A stretch of DNA of 64,000 nt, from assembly GCF_029168315.1 (NCBI RefSeq), contig NZ_JARGYD010000005.1, positions 256,942-320,941 on the forward strand, read 5' to 3'. The DNA is from Psychromarinibacter halotolerans. GTDB lineage: Bacteria; Pseudomonadota; Alphaproteobacteria; Rhodobacterales; Rhodobacteraceae. The translations under genes were made by a program, and so were the position numbers. Shown piece by piece: positions 16,333 to 24,399 of the stretch (its first letter is position 1; the number at the start of each line of letters is the position of its first letter). The notes beneath the pieces were generated by a model. That model saw nothing but the letters and a program-made list of their open reading frames with translations. It was not told the DNA's origin and searched no databases.

Positions 16333-17874
16333 TCAGTCCTTCCGGGTGTCGTCCTTCATGACGCCTTCTAGGTTGACGCCCACCGCATCGCCGATCTTCT
16401 TCAGCGCCGGCAATGACACGGCCATGTCGAGGATCGCGCCAACGGTCTGATCCACAGGCGACCCGCCGCCGTTGCCACCCGCAGGACGGTCCAGTCCAGA
16501 AATGTGGTTGATCGAGATCCCCTTGATCTTCTCGGCGGGTTTCACGACTTCGCTCAGGATGCCGGGCAGGGCGGCCAGCCGCGCCTTTTCCATCTCCATC
16601 GCCGTCAGCGCCTCGGACCGGGTGTTCTCGGCGGCGATGCGGGCGGTTTCCGCCTCGGCAGCGGCTAGCCGTTCCAGTTTGTCCGTCTCGATCGTTTCGC
16701 GCCGGATCACCGCCTTCGTCTTGGCGACCTCTTGATCCGCGACGGCGCGCTTCGCCTGACCCTCGGTGTCCTGCTCGACGGCAACCAGCGACAGGCGCTT
16801 GCGGCGCTCGGCCTCGGCCATCTGGCGCAGGGTGGACAGGTGTTCCTCGGCCTCGATCAGCGCGGCGCGGGCAGCGGTCGCCTCGGCCTGTGCGCGGCTT
16901 TGCTCTTGGCTTTTGGCGGCGGTCTGGATCGTCTTGTCCTGCTCTGCCATCTCCAGCGCCCGAAGCTGGGCGATCTCGGCCTCGCGCACTGCCAGTTCGC
17001 GGGCGATGTTGGCGGCCTGGATCTGCTGCTCCATGCGGATGCGGGCCTGCGCCGCCTCTTGTTCGGCCTCGGCCTTGCGGCGGGCGACCTCGGTCAGTTG
17101 CGCCGCCAGCAGCAGTTCGATCTCCTGCGTCTGGGCGATCTCGGCCCGCCGCTGTTCCAGTTCGATGTCCAGCTTGCGACGGTTGGACTCTACCTCGGCT
17201 CGGCGCACCGCCACCTGCGCGTCGCCTTCGATCTCGGCCCGCTCTTTCTTGGACTGCGCGATGACCTCGGCCAGTTTGCGCATCCCGACGGCGTTAAAGG
17301 CGTTGTTCTCGTCCAACGAGTTGAAGGGCGTCTGGTCCAGCGTGGTCAGCGACACGCTGTCCAGTTGCAGACCATAGCGCGACAGCGTGTCCGTCAGGGC
17401 CTCGCGCACCTCGCGCACGAACTCGGCGCGGTTCTCGTGCAGCTCGTCCATCGACATCTGCGCGGCGACGGATCGCAGCGCGTCGATCATCATGCCGTCG
17501 ATCAGGGCGGTCAGCTGGTCGGGCTGGAACGTCCGCTTGCCCAGAGTCTGGCTGGCGCGGGCAATCGCGTCGGCGTCCGGGATGACCGAGGCATAGAACT
17601 CGGCGCCCACGTCGATCCGCATCCGGTCGCGGGTGATCAGCGAGTTTTCCCCCAGCCGCGAAACATGCATCCGGATCGTCTGCATGTTGACGCGGCTGAT
17701 CTGGTGGAAGAAAGGTAGCGCTAGAAGGCCCCCGTCGATCACCACCCGGCGACCACCCGCGCCGGTGCGGACTAGGGCGACCTCGTTGGTCGCACGGTCG
17801 TAGAACCACGCCGCAAGCGCGATCAGCGCGGCAGCGATGACGAGGATCAGGATGATCCAGCCCAAGGCGCTCAT
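16333..17874 (-). CDS. Flotillin-like membrane protein (SPFH family)
   Basis: A 513-residue protein with one N-terminal membrane helix (about 3-24), an SPFH/band-7 domain (about 28-200) and a long Ala/Glu-rich coiled coil (about 205-450). This is the layout of flotillins and YqiK, which organise membrane microdomains as oligomers. The C-terminal part includes ILSEVVKPAEKIKGISINHI, a segment typical of bacterial flotillins. A GGGAGGAAA ribosome site (17880-17887) precedes the start. The NfeD protein often paired with flotillins is not next to it. It follows the aldehyde dehydrogenase gene on the same strand after a 73-base gap, so it could be the last gene of that operon or have its own promoter. 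Confidence 0.88.
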   Translation of the reverse strand: MSALGWIILILVIAAALIALAAWFYDRATNEVALVRTGAGGRRVVIDGGLLALPFFHQISRVNMQTIRMHVSRLGENSLITRDRMRIDVGAEFYASVIPDADAIARASQTLGKRTFQPDQLTALIDGMMIDALRSVAAQMSMDELHENRAEFVREVREALTDTLSRYGLQLDSVSLTTLDQTPFNSLDENNAFNAVGMRKLAEVIAQSKKERAEIEGDAQVAVRRAEVESNRRKLDIELEQRRAEIAQTQEIELLLAAQLTEVARRKAEAEQEAAQARIRMEQQIQAANIARELAVREAEIAQLRALEMAEQDKTIQTAAKSQEQSRAQAEATAARAALIEAEEHLSTLRQMAEAERRKRLSLVAVEQDTEGQAKRAVADQEVAKTKAVIRRETIETDKLERLAAAEAETARIAAENTRSEALTAMEMEKARLAALPGILSEVVKPAEKIKGISINHISGLDRPAGGNGGGSPVDQTVGAILDMAVSLPALKKIGDAVGVNLEGVMKDDTRKD

Positions 17875-17896
17875 GTTCGTTTCCTCCCAATTTCAG

Positions 17897-17920
17897 GGCA
17901 AAAGATCGCAAATCTTTGCC
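17897..17920 (-). other. Hairpin between aldehyde dehydrogenase and flotillin genes
   Basis: An imperfect inverted repeat (GGCAAAAGAT, 5-base loop, ATCTTTGCC, one bulged A) in the 73-base gap upstream of the flotillin gene. On the minus strand no clear T-run follows, so it is more likely a processing or leader structure than a strong terminator. Confidence 0.35.
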
Positions 17921-17947
17921 GCGTTTGGTGCATTTGTATAAGCCGGG

Positions 17948-19420
17948 TTAGAACACCGGCGGGAAGTGACGGCCGCCGCGATCCAGCGTGATCCAGCGCA
18001 GTTCGGTGAAGGCGTCCAGCGACCAGCGCCCGCCGTACCGGCCCACGCCGGACGACTTCACACCGCCGAACGGGACGTGCGGCTCGTCGTTGATGTTCTG
18101 GCAGTTGACGTGGGCGATGCCGGTTTCCAGCCGCGTGGCGATCCGCAGCGCGCGGGCTTCGTCGCGGCTCCAGACGGCGCCGGTCAGCCCGTACTCGGTG
18201 TCGTTGTTCAGGGCGACCGCCTCGTCATCGGTGCCGAAACGGCAGACCACGACGACCGGGCCGAAGGTCTCGTCGTGCCAGATGTCCATCGAGCTGTCGA
18301 CGTTGGTCAGCACGGTAGGCTCGACGAAGTTGTCCCATGCCTTGCCGCCCAGTTCGACCGTCGCGCCGCGCGCCACCGCATCGTCGATCAGCGCCTTCAC
18401 CCGGCGCGCCTGACGGTTGTTCACCAGCGGTCCGATCACGTTGTCGCGGTCCTTGGTGTGGCCGGTGCGCAGCTTGCGGGCGCGTGACAGGAAACGGGAC
18501 ATGAAGTCGTCGTAGACGTCGTCCTGAACCAGCAGCTTCTCGGTCGACATGCAGACCTGTCCTTGGTGCATGAACGATCCGAAGTTCGCGGCACGGGCGG
18601 CGCCGTCAAGGTCTGCGTCGTCCAGCACGATCATCGAATCCTTGCCGCCCAATTCCACGCAGGCCTTCTTCAGGTGCGCCCCGGCCTTCGCCGCGATGTG
18701 GCGACCGACCGCGGTCGAGCCGGTGAAACTGATCGCCTTCACGTCCGGATGTTCGATCATCACGTCGCCGACGGCACCGACGCTTTCGCGCGAACAGGTG
18801 ACCACGTTGAAGACGCCCGGCGGGATGCCGGCCTCTTCAAGGATCTCGGCAAAGTACAGCCCGCCCGCGTGGGGCGTGTCCTCGGACGGCTTCAGCACCA
18901 CGGTGTTGCCCACCGCCAGCGCGGCGGCAAACCCGCGAGAGGTCAGGATGCCCGGCATGTTCCAAGGAGAGATCACCGAAACGACCCCCAGCGGGAACCG
19001 CGTGGCGGTCATGAACTTGCCGTGCTCGGACGGCAGCACCTCGCCGATGTTGTGGTAGCAAAGCGCCGAGGCGGACCGGAACACTTCGGACACGTAGCCT
19101 GCCTCGAACATGCCCTTGCCGAACCAGCCGCCGCCCTCGGCCACGGCGGCGTTGACGAATTCGTCCTTCCGCCGATCCCAGACGTCGGCGATCTTCAAAA
19201 GCGCATGGGCGCGTTCGTGGAACGGGCGCTCGGCCCACTCGGGGAAGGCGGCTTTCGCCGCCGCGATGGCCGCGCGGACGTCGTCGGGGCTGCCATCGGG
19301 GATGCGGGCGTACAGCGTGTCGTCGGACGGGTTCAGGTCGTCGAAGGTGCGGGCGGCGGGGGTCCACCTGCCGCCGATGTACATGCCCCGGATCTCGGGG
19401 CCGCTGGTCTGGTCAAGCAT
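17948..19420 (-). CDS. NAD(P)-dependent aldehyde dehydrogenase (aromatic/benzaldehyde type)
   Basis: Oxidises an aldehyde to its acid in the cytoplasm. The 490-residue protein is a complete ALDH: the cofactor loop SPWNMPG at 151-157, GNTVVLKPSE at 171-180, the FTGST motif at 232-236, the general base Glu256 in ELGGKDS, the nucleophile Cys290 in HQGQVCMSTEK and a normal C terminus with PFGGVKSSGVGRYGG. The HQGQVCMST form recalls benzaldehyde, vanillin and salicylaldehyde dehydrogenases; this substrate hint comes from family memory. It starts 3 bases downstream of livF and is therefore in the liv-type operon. A second ALDH opens the same operon at 25794, which suggests that the transporter and both enzymes share an aldehyde or aromatic-acid pathway. 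Confidence 0.9.
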   Translation of the reverse strand: MLDQTSGPEIRGMYIGGRWTPAARTFDDLNPSDDTLYARIPDGSPDDVRAAIAAAKAAFPEWAERPFHERAHALLKIADVWDRRKDEFVNAAVAEGGGWFGKGMFEAGYVSEVFRSASALCYHNIGEVLPSEHGKFMTATRFPLGVVSVISPWNMPGILTSRGFAAALAVGNTVVLKPSEDTPHAGGLYFAEILEEAGIPPGVFNVVTCSRESVGAVGDVMIEHPDVKAISFTGSTAVGRHIAAKAGAHLKKACVELGGKDSMIVLDDADLDGAARAANFGSFMHQGQVCMSTEKLLVQDDVYDDFMSRFLSRARKLRTGHTKDRDNVIGPLVNNRQARRVKALIDDAVARGATVELGGKAWDNFVEPTVLTNVDSSMDIWHDETFGPVVVVCRFGTDDEAVALNNDTEYGLTGAVWSRDEARALRIATRLETGIAHVNCQNINDEPHVPFGGVKSSGVGRYGGRWSLDAFTELRWITLDRGGRHFPPVF

Positions 19421-19423
19421 CGG

Positions 19424-20611
19424 TCATCTCCGCTTGGGGTTGGTGGGCCGCCACGTCTCGGCACGGCGGGCGGCGCCTTCGATTTCGGACAGCAACGCGG
19501 CCAGCCGGTCGCCAGAGGCGGCCGGGGCCGGTGAAGGCGCCGCCGGGCGTGGGCCGGACGGTGCGGGTGCCGGAGGTGGCGTTCTGCCATTCGCGCTGTG
19601 CTCTCGCCGGCTGGACGAACTGGCCGCGCGCGCCACCAGATCGCCGACATCGGTGCCCAGCAGGTCGCTGGCGCTGGGCGCGGCGGGGCGCGGTGGCCGG
19701 GGTTCCGACGGCGGCACCGGCTGTGGCGCGGGGCGCGGTTCGGGTTTCGGCGCCGGCGCGGGCGACGGGCGCGGGGCAGGGGCCGGGCGCGGCGGCTTTT
19801 GCCCCACCGTCTTCAGTGCGGCAGCGGCAATCTCGGACGGATCGGCAGACTTGGTACGCATGACTTGGGCCTCCGGCTTGCGTTTCGGGGCGTCGGACGC
19901 GGCGGCGCCGCCAAGATAGGCGCGCTGCACGGCGGGATCGTTCAGAAGGGCGTCGGCGCGGTCCTCGTGCACGATCTGCCCGTTCTCCAGCAGATAGCCG
20001 CGGTCCGCGATGGCAAGGCTTTGCCGCGCGTTCTGTTCGACCAACAGCATTCCCAGCCCGGCGTCCCGCACCGCGCGCAGGCTTTGGAACAGTTCCTTGC
20101 ACAGCAGGGGCGACAGGCCCAGCGACGGCTCGTCCAGCGTCAGGATCGACGGGTTCGACATCATCGCGCGGCCGATGGCGACCATCTGCTGTTCGCCCCC
20201 CGACATGGTGCGCGCCTGCTGGCGGCGGCGTTCGAGAAGCTTGGGAAACAAGGCGTGCACCCGGTCGAGGCTACCGGCCTCTTCGTCGCGCGCACGCTCG
20301 GAATACGCGCCCAGCATCAGGTTCTCGCCCACCGTCATGTCGCCGAAGATCCCGCGTCCCTCGGGGACCAGCGCGATGCCTTCTTCGACCACGCGGTGCG
20401 GCGGAAGGCCCGCCAGATCCTGCCCTTCCATCACGATCCGCCCGGACACCCGGCCCTCGCAGACGCCCGAGATGGCCTTCAGCAGCGTGGATTTTCCCGC
20501 GCCATTCGCGCCAAGGATCACCACGATCTCACCCCGGTTCACGCGCAGCGATACGTCTTCCAGCGCGCGGTGCTGGCCATAGGCGGCGGATAGGCCGTCG
20601 ATCTCAAGCAT
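19424..20611 (-). CDS. livF: LivF-type ABC ATPase with long proline/alanine-rich C-terminal tail
   Basis: The second ATPase of a branched-chain-amino-acid-type (HAAT) importer. Residues 1-238 are a full LivF: Walker A GANGAGKST (34-42), signature MSGGEQQ (136-142), Walker B ILTLDEP (156-162) and the switch region VEQN (191-194). Family members end at about 235-240. Here another 155 residues follow: a basic linker, a Pro/Ala/Arg-rich low-complexity stretch (about 270-315), a possible short helical segment (DLLGTDVGDLVARAASS), more Pro-rich sequence and a charged end with a predicted helix (DRLAALLSEIEGAARRAE). The start overlaps livG by 8 bases. The tail looks disordered and has no function I recognise. 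Confidence 0.9.
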   Translation of the reverse strand: MLEIDGLSAAYGQHRALEDVSLRVNRGEIVVILGANGAGKSTLLKAISGVCEGRVSGRIVMEGQDLAGLPPHRVVEEGIALVPEGRGIFGDMTVGENLMLGAYSERARDEEAGSLDRVHALFPKLLERRRQQARTMSGGEQQMVAIGRAMMSNPSILTLDEPSLGLSPLLCKELFQSLRAVRDAGLGMLLVEQNARQSLAIADRGYLLENGQIVHEDRADALLNDPAVQRAYLGGAAASDAPKRKPEAQVMRTKSADPSEIAAAALKTVGQKPPRPAPAPRPSPAPAPKPEPRPAPQPVPPSEPRPPRPAAPSASDLLGTDVGDLVARAASSSSRREHSANGRTPPPAPAPSGPRPAAPSPAPAASGDRLAALLSEIEGAARRAETWRPTNPKRR

Positions 20612-21332
20612 CTTCGGTCCCCAGATAGGCTTCGATCACGTCCGGGTCGGACAGGACGGTCGCGGTATCGCCCTCGGCGATCTTCGCGCCCGAAGACATC
20701 ACCACGCAGCGGTCGCACAGCGACCGGATCGCATCCATGACATGCTCGACAAGGATGATCGTCCGGCCCTCGTCGCGCAGCGCCCGGATCAGCGCGATGC
20801 CCTCTTCCAGCTCGGTCGGGTTCAGCCCGGCCAGCCATTCGTCCAGCAGCAGAACGCGGGGCTCGCCCGCCAGCGTGCGGGCCAGTTCGACGCGCTTGGT
20901 GTCGATGTAGGTCAGTTGCCCCACCGGCGCCTGCGCGCGGCGGGAGAGGCCCACCTTTTCCAGCATCCGCATCGCCTGCGCCTCGGCGTCGTGGCCCCAG
21001 CGGCGGCGGTGGCCGAACACCGCGCCCGCCATCACGTTTTCCAGCACCGTCATCGAGGGCAGAAGCCGCACCAGCTGGAACGTGCGCGCCACGCCGCGCC
21101 GGGCGATGTCCTGCGCTGGCAGGCCCGAGATGGTGCTGCCGCGCAGGGCGATGGTGCCCGAAGTCGGACGCAGCGCGCCCGAGATCAGGTTCAGCGTCGT
21201 CGATTTGCCCGATCCGTTGGGACCGATCAGGCCCAGCACCTCGTGTTCGGCCACGTCGAAATCGAGGTCGTTCACTGCGACCAGCCCGCCGAACCGCTTG
21301 GTCGCACCGCGTAAGGACAGAACCGCCGTCAT
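20604..21332 (-). CDS. livG: LivG-type ABC transporter ATP-binding protein
   Basis: The first ATPase of the HAAT importer. The ATG at 21332 gives 242 residues; it overlaps the livM stop by 4 bases, and a longer in-frame extension is only a shadow of livM. Walker A GPNGSGKS is at 37-44, followed by a Q-loop in RTFQLVRLLP, a poorly conserved signature region near QLTYIDTKRVELARTLA, where the usual LSGGQ is replaced as in many LivG proteins, and Walker B VLLLDEW. It has the LivG-type C terminus with VEHVMDAIRSLCDRCVVM. It works with LivF on the permeases encoded upstream. Confidence 0.93.
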   Translation of the reverse strand: MTAVLSLRGATKRFGGLVAVNDLDFDVAEHEVLGLIGPNGSGKSTTLNLISGALRPTSGTIALRGSTISGLPAQDIARRGVARTFQLVRLLPSMTVLENVMAGAVFGHRRRWGHDAEAQAMRMLEKVGLSRRAQAPVGQLTYIDTKRVELARTLAGEPRVLLLDEWLAGLNPTELEEGIALIRALRDEGRTIILVEHVMDAIRSLCDRCVVMSSGAKIAEGDTATVLSDPDVIEAYLGTEDA

Positions 21333-22261
21333 GCGAAGCCCTCGCGCCGGTTCACGCGGTTCCGCGCGCTTTGCATCAGGCCGACGAACCCTTTCGGCAG
21401 CAGGTAGACGATGACAAGGAACGACAGCCCCAAAAGCAGCGTGGTCTGGTTCGGGAACGTGCCGGCGATTGCCTCCCACAGGAAGGTGAAGGGGATCACG
21501 CCGACGATCGGCCCCCATAGCCGCCCGGTGCCGCCGAGCAGCGCCATGATCACCACCTGAAACGAAAGCATCGGCGTGAAGGCGATGGAGGGTTCGATAT
21601 AGACGTAGCGGGGGGCAAGGATCGCGCCGGTGATCGCGGCGACCGCGCCGGGCACCATGAACAGCAGCACCTTCACGCGGGCGGTGTTGATACCGGCGTG
21701 GCGTGCGACCTCTTCGTCGTCGCCAAGGACGCGGACCGCGAAGCCCAGCCGCGACCGCCAGATCGCCCAGCCGGTCAGGAACACCAGCGCGGCTAGGCCG
21801 ACAAGCTGCCAGTAGATGTGTTCCTCGGTGATCGAGGTCAGCACGTACAGACCCTTCTGGCCCGACACGTTCTGCACCCAAGTGATGATCTGCCGCACCA
21901 GCTCGGCCAGCCCCAGCGTGAAGATGACGAAGTAGACGCCGGACAGGCGCAGCGTCGCAATCCCGACCAGCGCCGCCAGCACCGCGCCGATCAGGCCTGC
22001 GATGGGCAGCAGCAGCCAATAGGGCAGATGCTCGATCCCCATGCCGGTGGTGTAGGTGCCGATGCCGAAGAAGGCGGCGGTGGCCAGCGAGATGTAATGC
22101 GTCGGCCCCGAGAAAAGCGCCCAGCTGGTGGCCAGAACGGTGTACATCGCGATAGTGACGCCAATTGACAGAAGGTAGGCGTCCGACACGAAGGGCAGGC
22201 AGGCGGCGACGGCCAAAAGGACGACGGCAAGGCTGACCTGCTGGATCTCGGTCCGGGTCAT
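21329..22261 (-). CDS. livM: LivM-type ABC transporter permease
   Basis: The 310-residue inner-membrane permease of the HAAT importer. It has about nine hydrophobic segments and the LivM landmarks GPTHYISLATAAFFGIGTY near the N terminus and RSRLGFAVRVLGDDEEVARH in the EAA-like cytoplasmic loop that contacts the ATPases. The ATG at 22261 overlaps livH (ATGA), so coupling is likely; the open frame extending further upstream is a shadow of livH. It pairs with LivH to form the channel. Confidence 0.92.
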   Translation of the reverse strand: MTRTEIQQVSLAVVLLAVAACLPFVSDAYLLSIGVTIAMYTVLATSWALFSGPTHYISLATAAFFGIGTYTTGMGIEHLPYWLLLPIAGLIGAVLAALVGIATLRLSGVYFVIFTLGLAELVRQIITWVQNVSGQKGLYVLTSITEEHIYWQLVGLAALVFLTGWAIWRSRLGFAVRVLGDDEEVARHAGINTARVKVLLFMVPGAVAAITGAILAPRYVYIEPSIAFTPMLSFQVVIMALLGGTGRLWGPIVGVIPFTFLWEAIAGTFPNQTTLLLGLSFLVIVYLLPKGFVGLMQSARNRVNRREGFA

Positions 22262-23124
22262 GAGCGGCTTTTCCCCAACAGGCCCTGCGGCCGCAGCAGC
22301 AGGATCAGGACGAACAGAAGATAGGCGGCGGCCAGCGTCAGGCCGGGGTCGATGATGCGGGCGACGAAGGTTTCGAGGACCCCCAGCAGCACCGCCGCGA
22401 CGATGGTGCCCCGGATGTCTCCGACCCCGCCCATGATGACGATGATCAGCGCCTTGAGGGTGAAGATCACGCCGGTCGAGGCGTCCAGCGTCAGGAACAT
22501 CGACACCAGCGCGCCGCCCATCGCGGTGACCGCGCCGCCAAGCGCAAAGGCCAGCGCCGACAGGCGCGGCACGTTGATGCCGACCAGCCTTGCGCTGTCG
22601 GGCGCAACGGCGATGGCGCGGACCGACATGCCGGCGCGGCTGTTGTACAGCCACAGCCACAGCGCGCCGCAGATCACCACGGCCGACAGGAAGGCGACCA
22701 CGCGGTTCAGCCCATAGGTGTCGCCGACGAATTGGACCGGGCGGGCAAGGTAGGAATAACTGAAATAGTCGCCGCCGAAGACCGCCAGCATCAGGCCGAC
22801 CGCCACGAAGGACAGCCCGAAGGTGGTCAGGATCGCGTCGGTTTCCAACTGTCCGCGCGACCGGGCGCGTTTCACCAGCGGGCGCAGGATGATCACGTAG
22901 ATCAGCCAGTTCAGCGCGAAGGCCAGCGGCGCCACCACGAAGACGGTCAGCAGTGGGCTGACCTGGCTGGTGGTCCAGAACCAGAAGGCGCCAAAGCCGC
23001 CGGCGACCAGTACCTCGCCGTTCGCAAGGTTCATGATCCGGGCCATGCCGTATTGCAGGTTCAGCCCCATCGCTATCAGCGCGTAGGTGCCGCCAAGCAG
23101 AAGGCCGGTGAAGAGAATGTCCAT
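22258..23124 (-). CDS. livH: LivH-type ABC transporter permease
   Basis: The 288-residue inner-membrane permease of the HAAT importer. It opens with the family sequence LLLGGTYALIAMGLNLQYGM and continues with NLANGEVLVAGGF, with about eight membrane spans. The EAA-like loop is visible as RAIAVAPDSARLVGINVPRL, where A, G and L contact the ATPase. It starts 64 bases after the binding-protein gene; that gap contains a GC-rich hairpin. The substrate cannot be read from the permease. Two aldehyde dehydrogenases in the operon suggest an aromatic or other acid derived from an aldehyde, rather than a branched-chain amino acid. Confidence 0.92.
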   Translation of the reverse strand: MDILFTGLLLGGTYALIAMGLNLQYGMARIMNLANGEVLVAGGFGAFWFWTTSQVSPLLTVFVVAPLAFALNWLIYVIILRPLVKRARSRGQLETDAILTTFGLSFVAVGLMLAVFGGDYFSYSYLARPVQFVGDTYGLNRVVAFLSAVVICGALWLWLYNSRAGMSVRAIAVAPDSARLVGINVPRLSALAFALGGAVTAMGGALVSMFLTLDASTGVIFTLKALIIVIMGGVGDIRGTIVAAVLLGVLETFVARIIDPGLTLAAAYLLFVLILLLRPQGLLGKSRS

Positions 23125-23150
23125 CAGGGTCTTTCCGGGTCAGTCAGCGT

Positions 23151-23176
23151 CGCGGGCCCCGATGTCGGGACCCGCG
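23151..23176 (-). other. GC-rich hairpin between binding-protein gene and livH
   Basis: An inverted repeat CGCGGGCCCC / GGGACCCGCG around GATGTC (one mismatch) fills the gap between the binding-protein gene and livH. No T-run follows on the minus strand, so partial attenuation or protection of the upstream message is more likely than full termination. Similar hairpins sit behind chvE and behind the Dpp-type binding-protein gene in this window. Confidence 0.55.
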
Positions 23177-23188
23177 CAAGGGCCGGGA

Positions 23189-24379
23189 TTATTCCCAGCC
23201 GTCCTTCACGATGGGATCGACGGCGCCGTCACGCCCGGTCGAGGCAACGCCGGTGTAGACACCGTCCTGCCACTGTCCGACCGTCCAGTAGGCGGCGTTG
23301 TTGTTGTTCTCGTCCCACGAGATCGGGCCGATCAGGGTGTCGAAATCGTTGTCCGCGATGAAGGCCGCGACGTCGGCCTTGTCGATGGACCCGGCGCCTT
23401 CGATCGCCTGCTCGTAGATCTGGAAGGTCGAGTAGACCATCGCAGAGGCCCAGCTGTCGGGCTTGGAGCCGGTGACTTCCTCGTGCCGGGCCGCGTAGTC
23501 TTGGAACGCCGGGTCGAACGCGTTGACGCCGCCGATGCCCATCACGCCGTTCGCCGCCGCGCCGAAGCGGTCGCCATAGGCCGGGAAGGCAGTGGCGACG
23601 GCGGTGTAGAACACCTTGACGTTCAGGTCCTCGATGATCGCCTGCTCGGTCAGCGCGAAGGTGTCGGGCGGGTACGAGAAGGCGACGAAGCTGTCCGGCG
23701 CCGCCTCTTTCGCGCCGCGCACCACGGGCGAGATGTCCTGCGTGCCCAGCGGATAGCTGCTGTCATAGACGATCTCGAACCCGGCTTCTTCGAAGGCGGG
23801 GCGCGCGGCCTCTGCCAGTTCGATGCCGAACGCGTCCGCGACGTTGACCATCGCGACGGTATTGCCGATCTCGCCCGCTTCGCGCATCGCGCTCATGACG
23901 TCGACCAGCCCGCCGACCATGCCGTCGGCCGCGCCGAGGGTGATGTAAAGGTTCGGGAACTTGGACGACAGGTCCTCGACGTTGCCGGTATTCGCGGTCG
24001 AGGTGACCTGCGGATAGCCGAAGCGGTCATAGATCGGCGCGGCGGCAAGGTTCAGGCCGGTGGAATAGGGCGGCAGGATGAAATCCGCCTCGTCCTGCGT
24101 CGCCAGACGCTGCACGGCGGCAATGGTCTGCGCGGGGTTGGTCTGGTCGTCGTACTCGACGATCTCGACCATGTACTTGGTGCCGTCGACGTCCAGCCCG
24201 CCGCGCTCGTTGATGTCGTGCGCCCACAGCTGGACGTTGGGCCAGTAGGTCACCGCAGCGCCACCGGCCAGCGGGCCGGTCTTCGGCCCCACGGCGCCGA
24301 TCGTCAGCGTTTCCTGCGCCGATGCGCCACCGGCGGCGATGGCCAGCACCGTTGCCAGCCCGAGAATGTGCTTCGTCAT
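23189..24379 (-). CDS. HAAT-family periplasmic substrate-binding protein (LivK-type)
   Basis: A periplasmic receptor for the LivFGMH-type importer. The ATG at 24379 follows a strong AAAGGGAGGAA site and gives 396 residues. The signal peptide is residues 1-22, cleaved near GASAQE. The mature part starts ETLTIGAVGPKTGPLAGG, the typical type I periplasmic-binding fold opening of HAAT receptors, and includes VEYDDQTNPAQTIAAVQRL, another family landmark. The open frame extends upstream to 24454 but without a signal peptide at its start. It lies 20 bases after the upstream aldehyde dehydrogenase. The ligand is unknown; context argues for an aromatic or carboxylate compound. Confidence 0.9.
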   Translation of the reverse strand: MTKHILGLATVLAIAAGGASAQETLTIGAVGPKTGPLAGGAAVTYWPNVQLWAHDINERGGLDVDGTKYMVEIVEYDDQTNPAQTIAAVQRLATQDEADFILPPYSTGLNLAAAPIYDRFGYPQVTSTANTGNVEDLSSKFPNLYITLGAADGMVGGLVDVMSAMREAGEIGNTVAMVNVADAFGIELAEAARPAFEEAGFEIVYDSSYPLGTQDISPVVRGAKEAAPDSFVAFSYPPDTFALTEQAIIEDLNVKVFYTAVATAFPAYGDRFGAAANGVMGIGGVNAFDPAFQDYAARHEEVTGSKPDSWASAMVYSTFQIYEQAIEGAGSIDKADVAAFIADNDFDTLIGPISWDENNNNAAYWTVGQWQDGVYTGVASTGRDGAVDPIVKDGWE

Positions 24380-24399
24380 CTTGGTTCCTCCCTTTGGTC

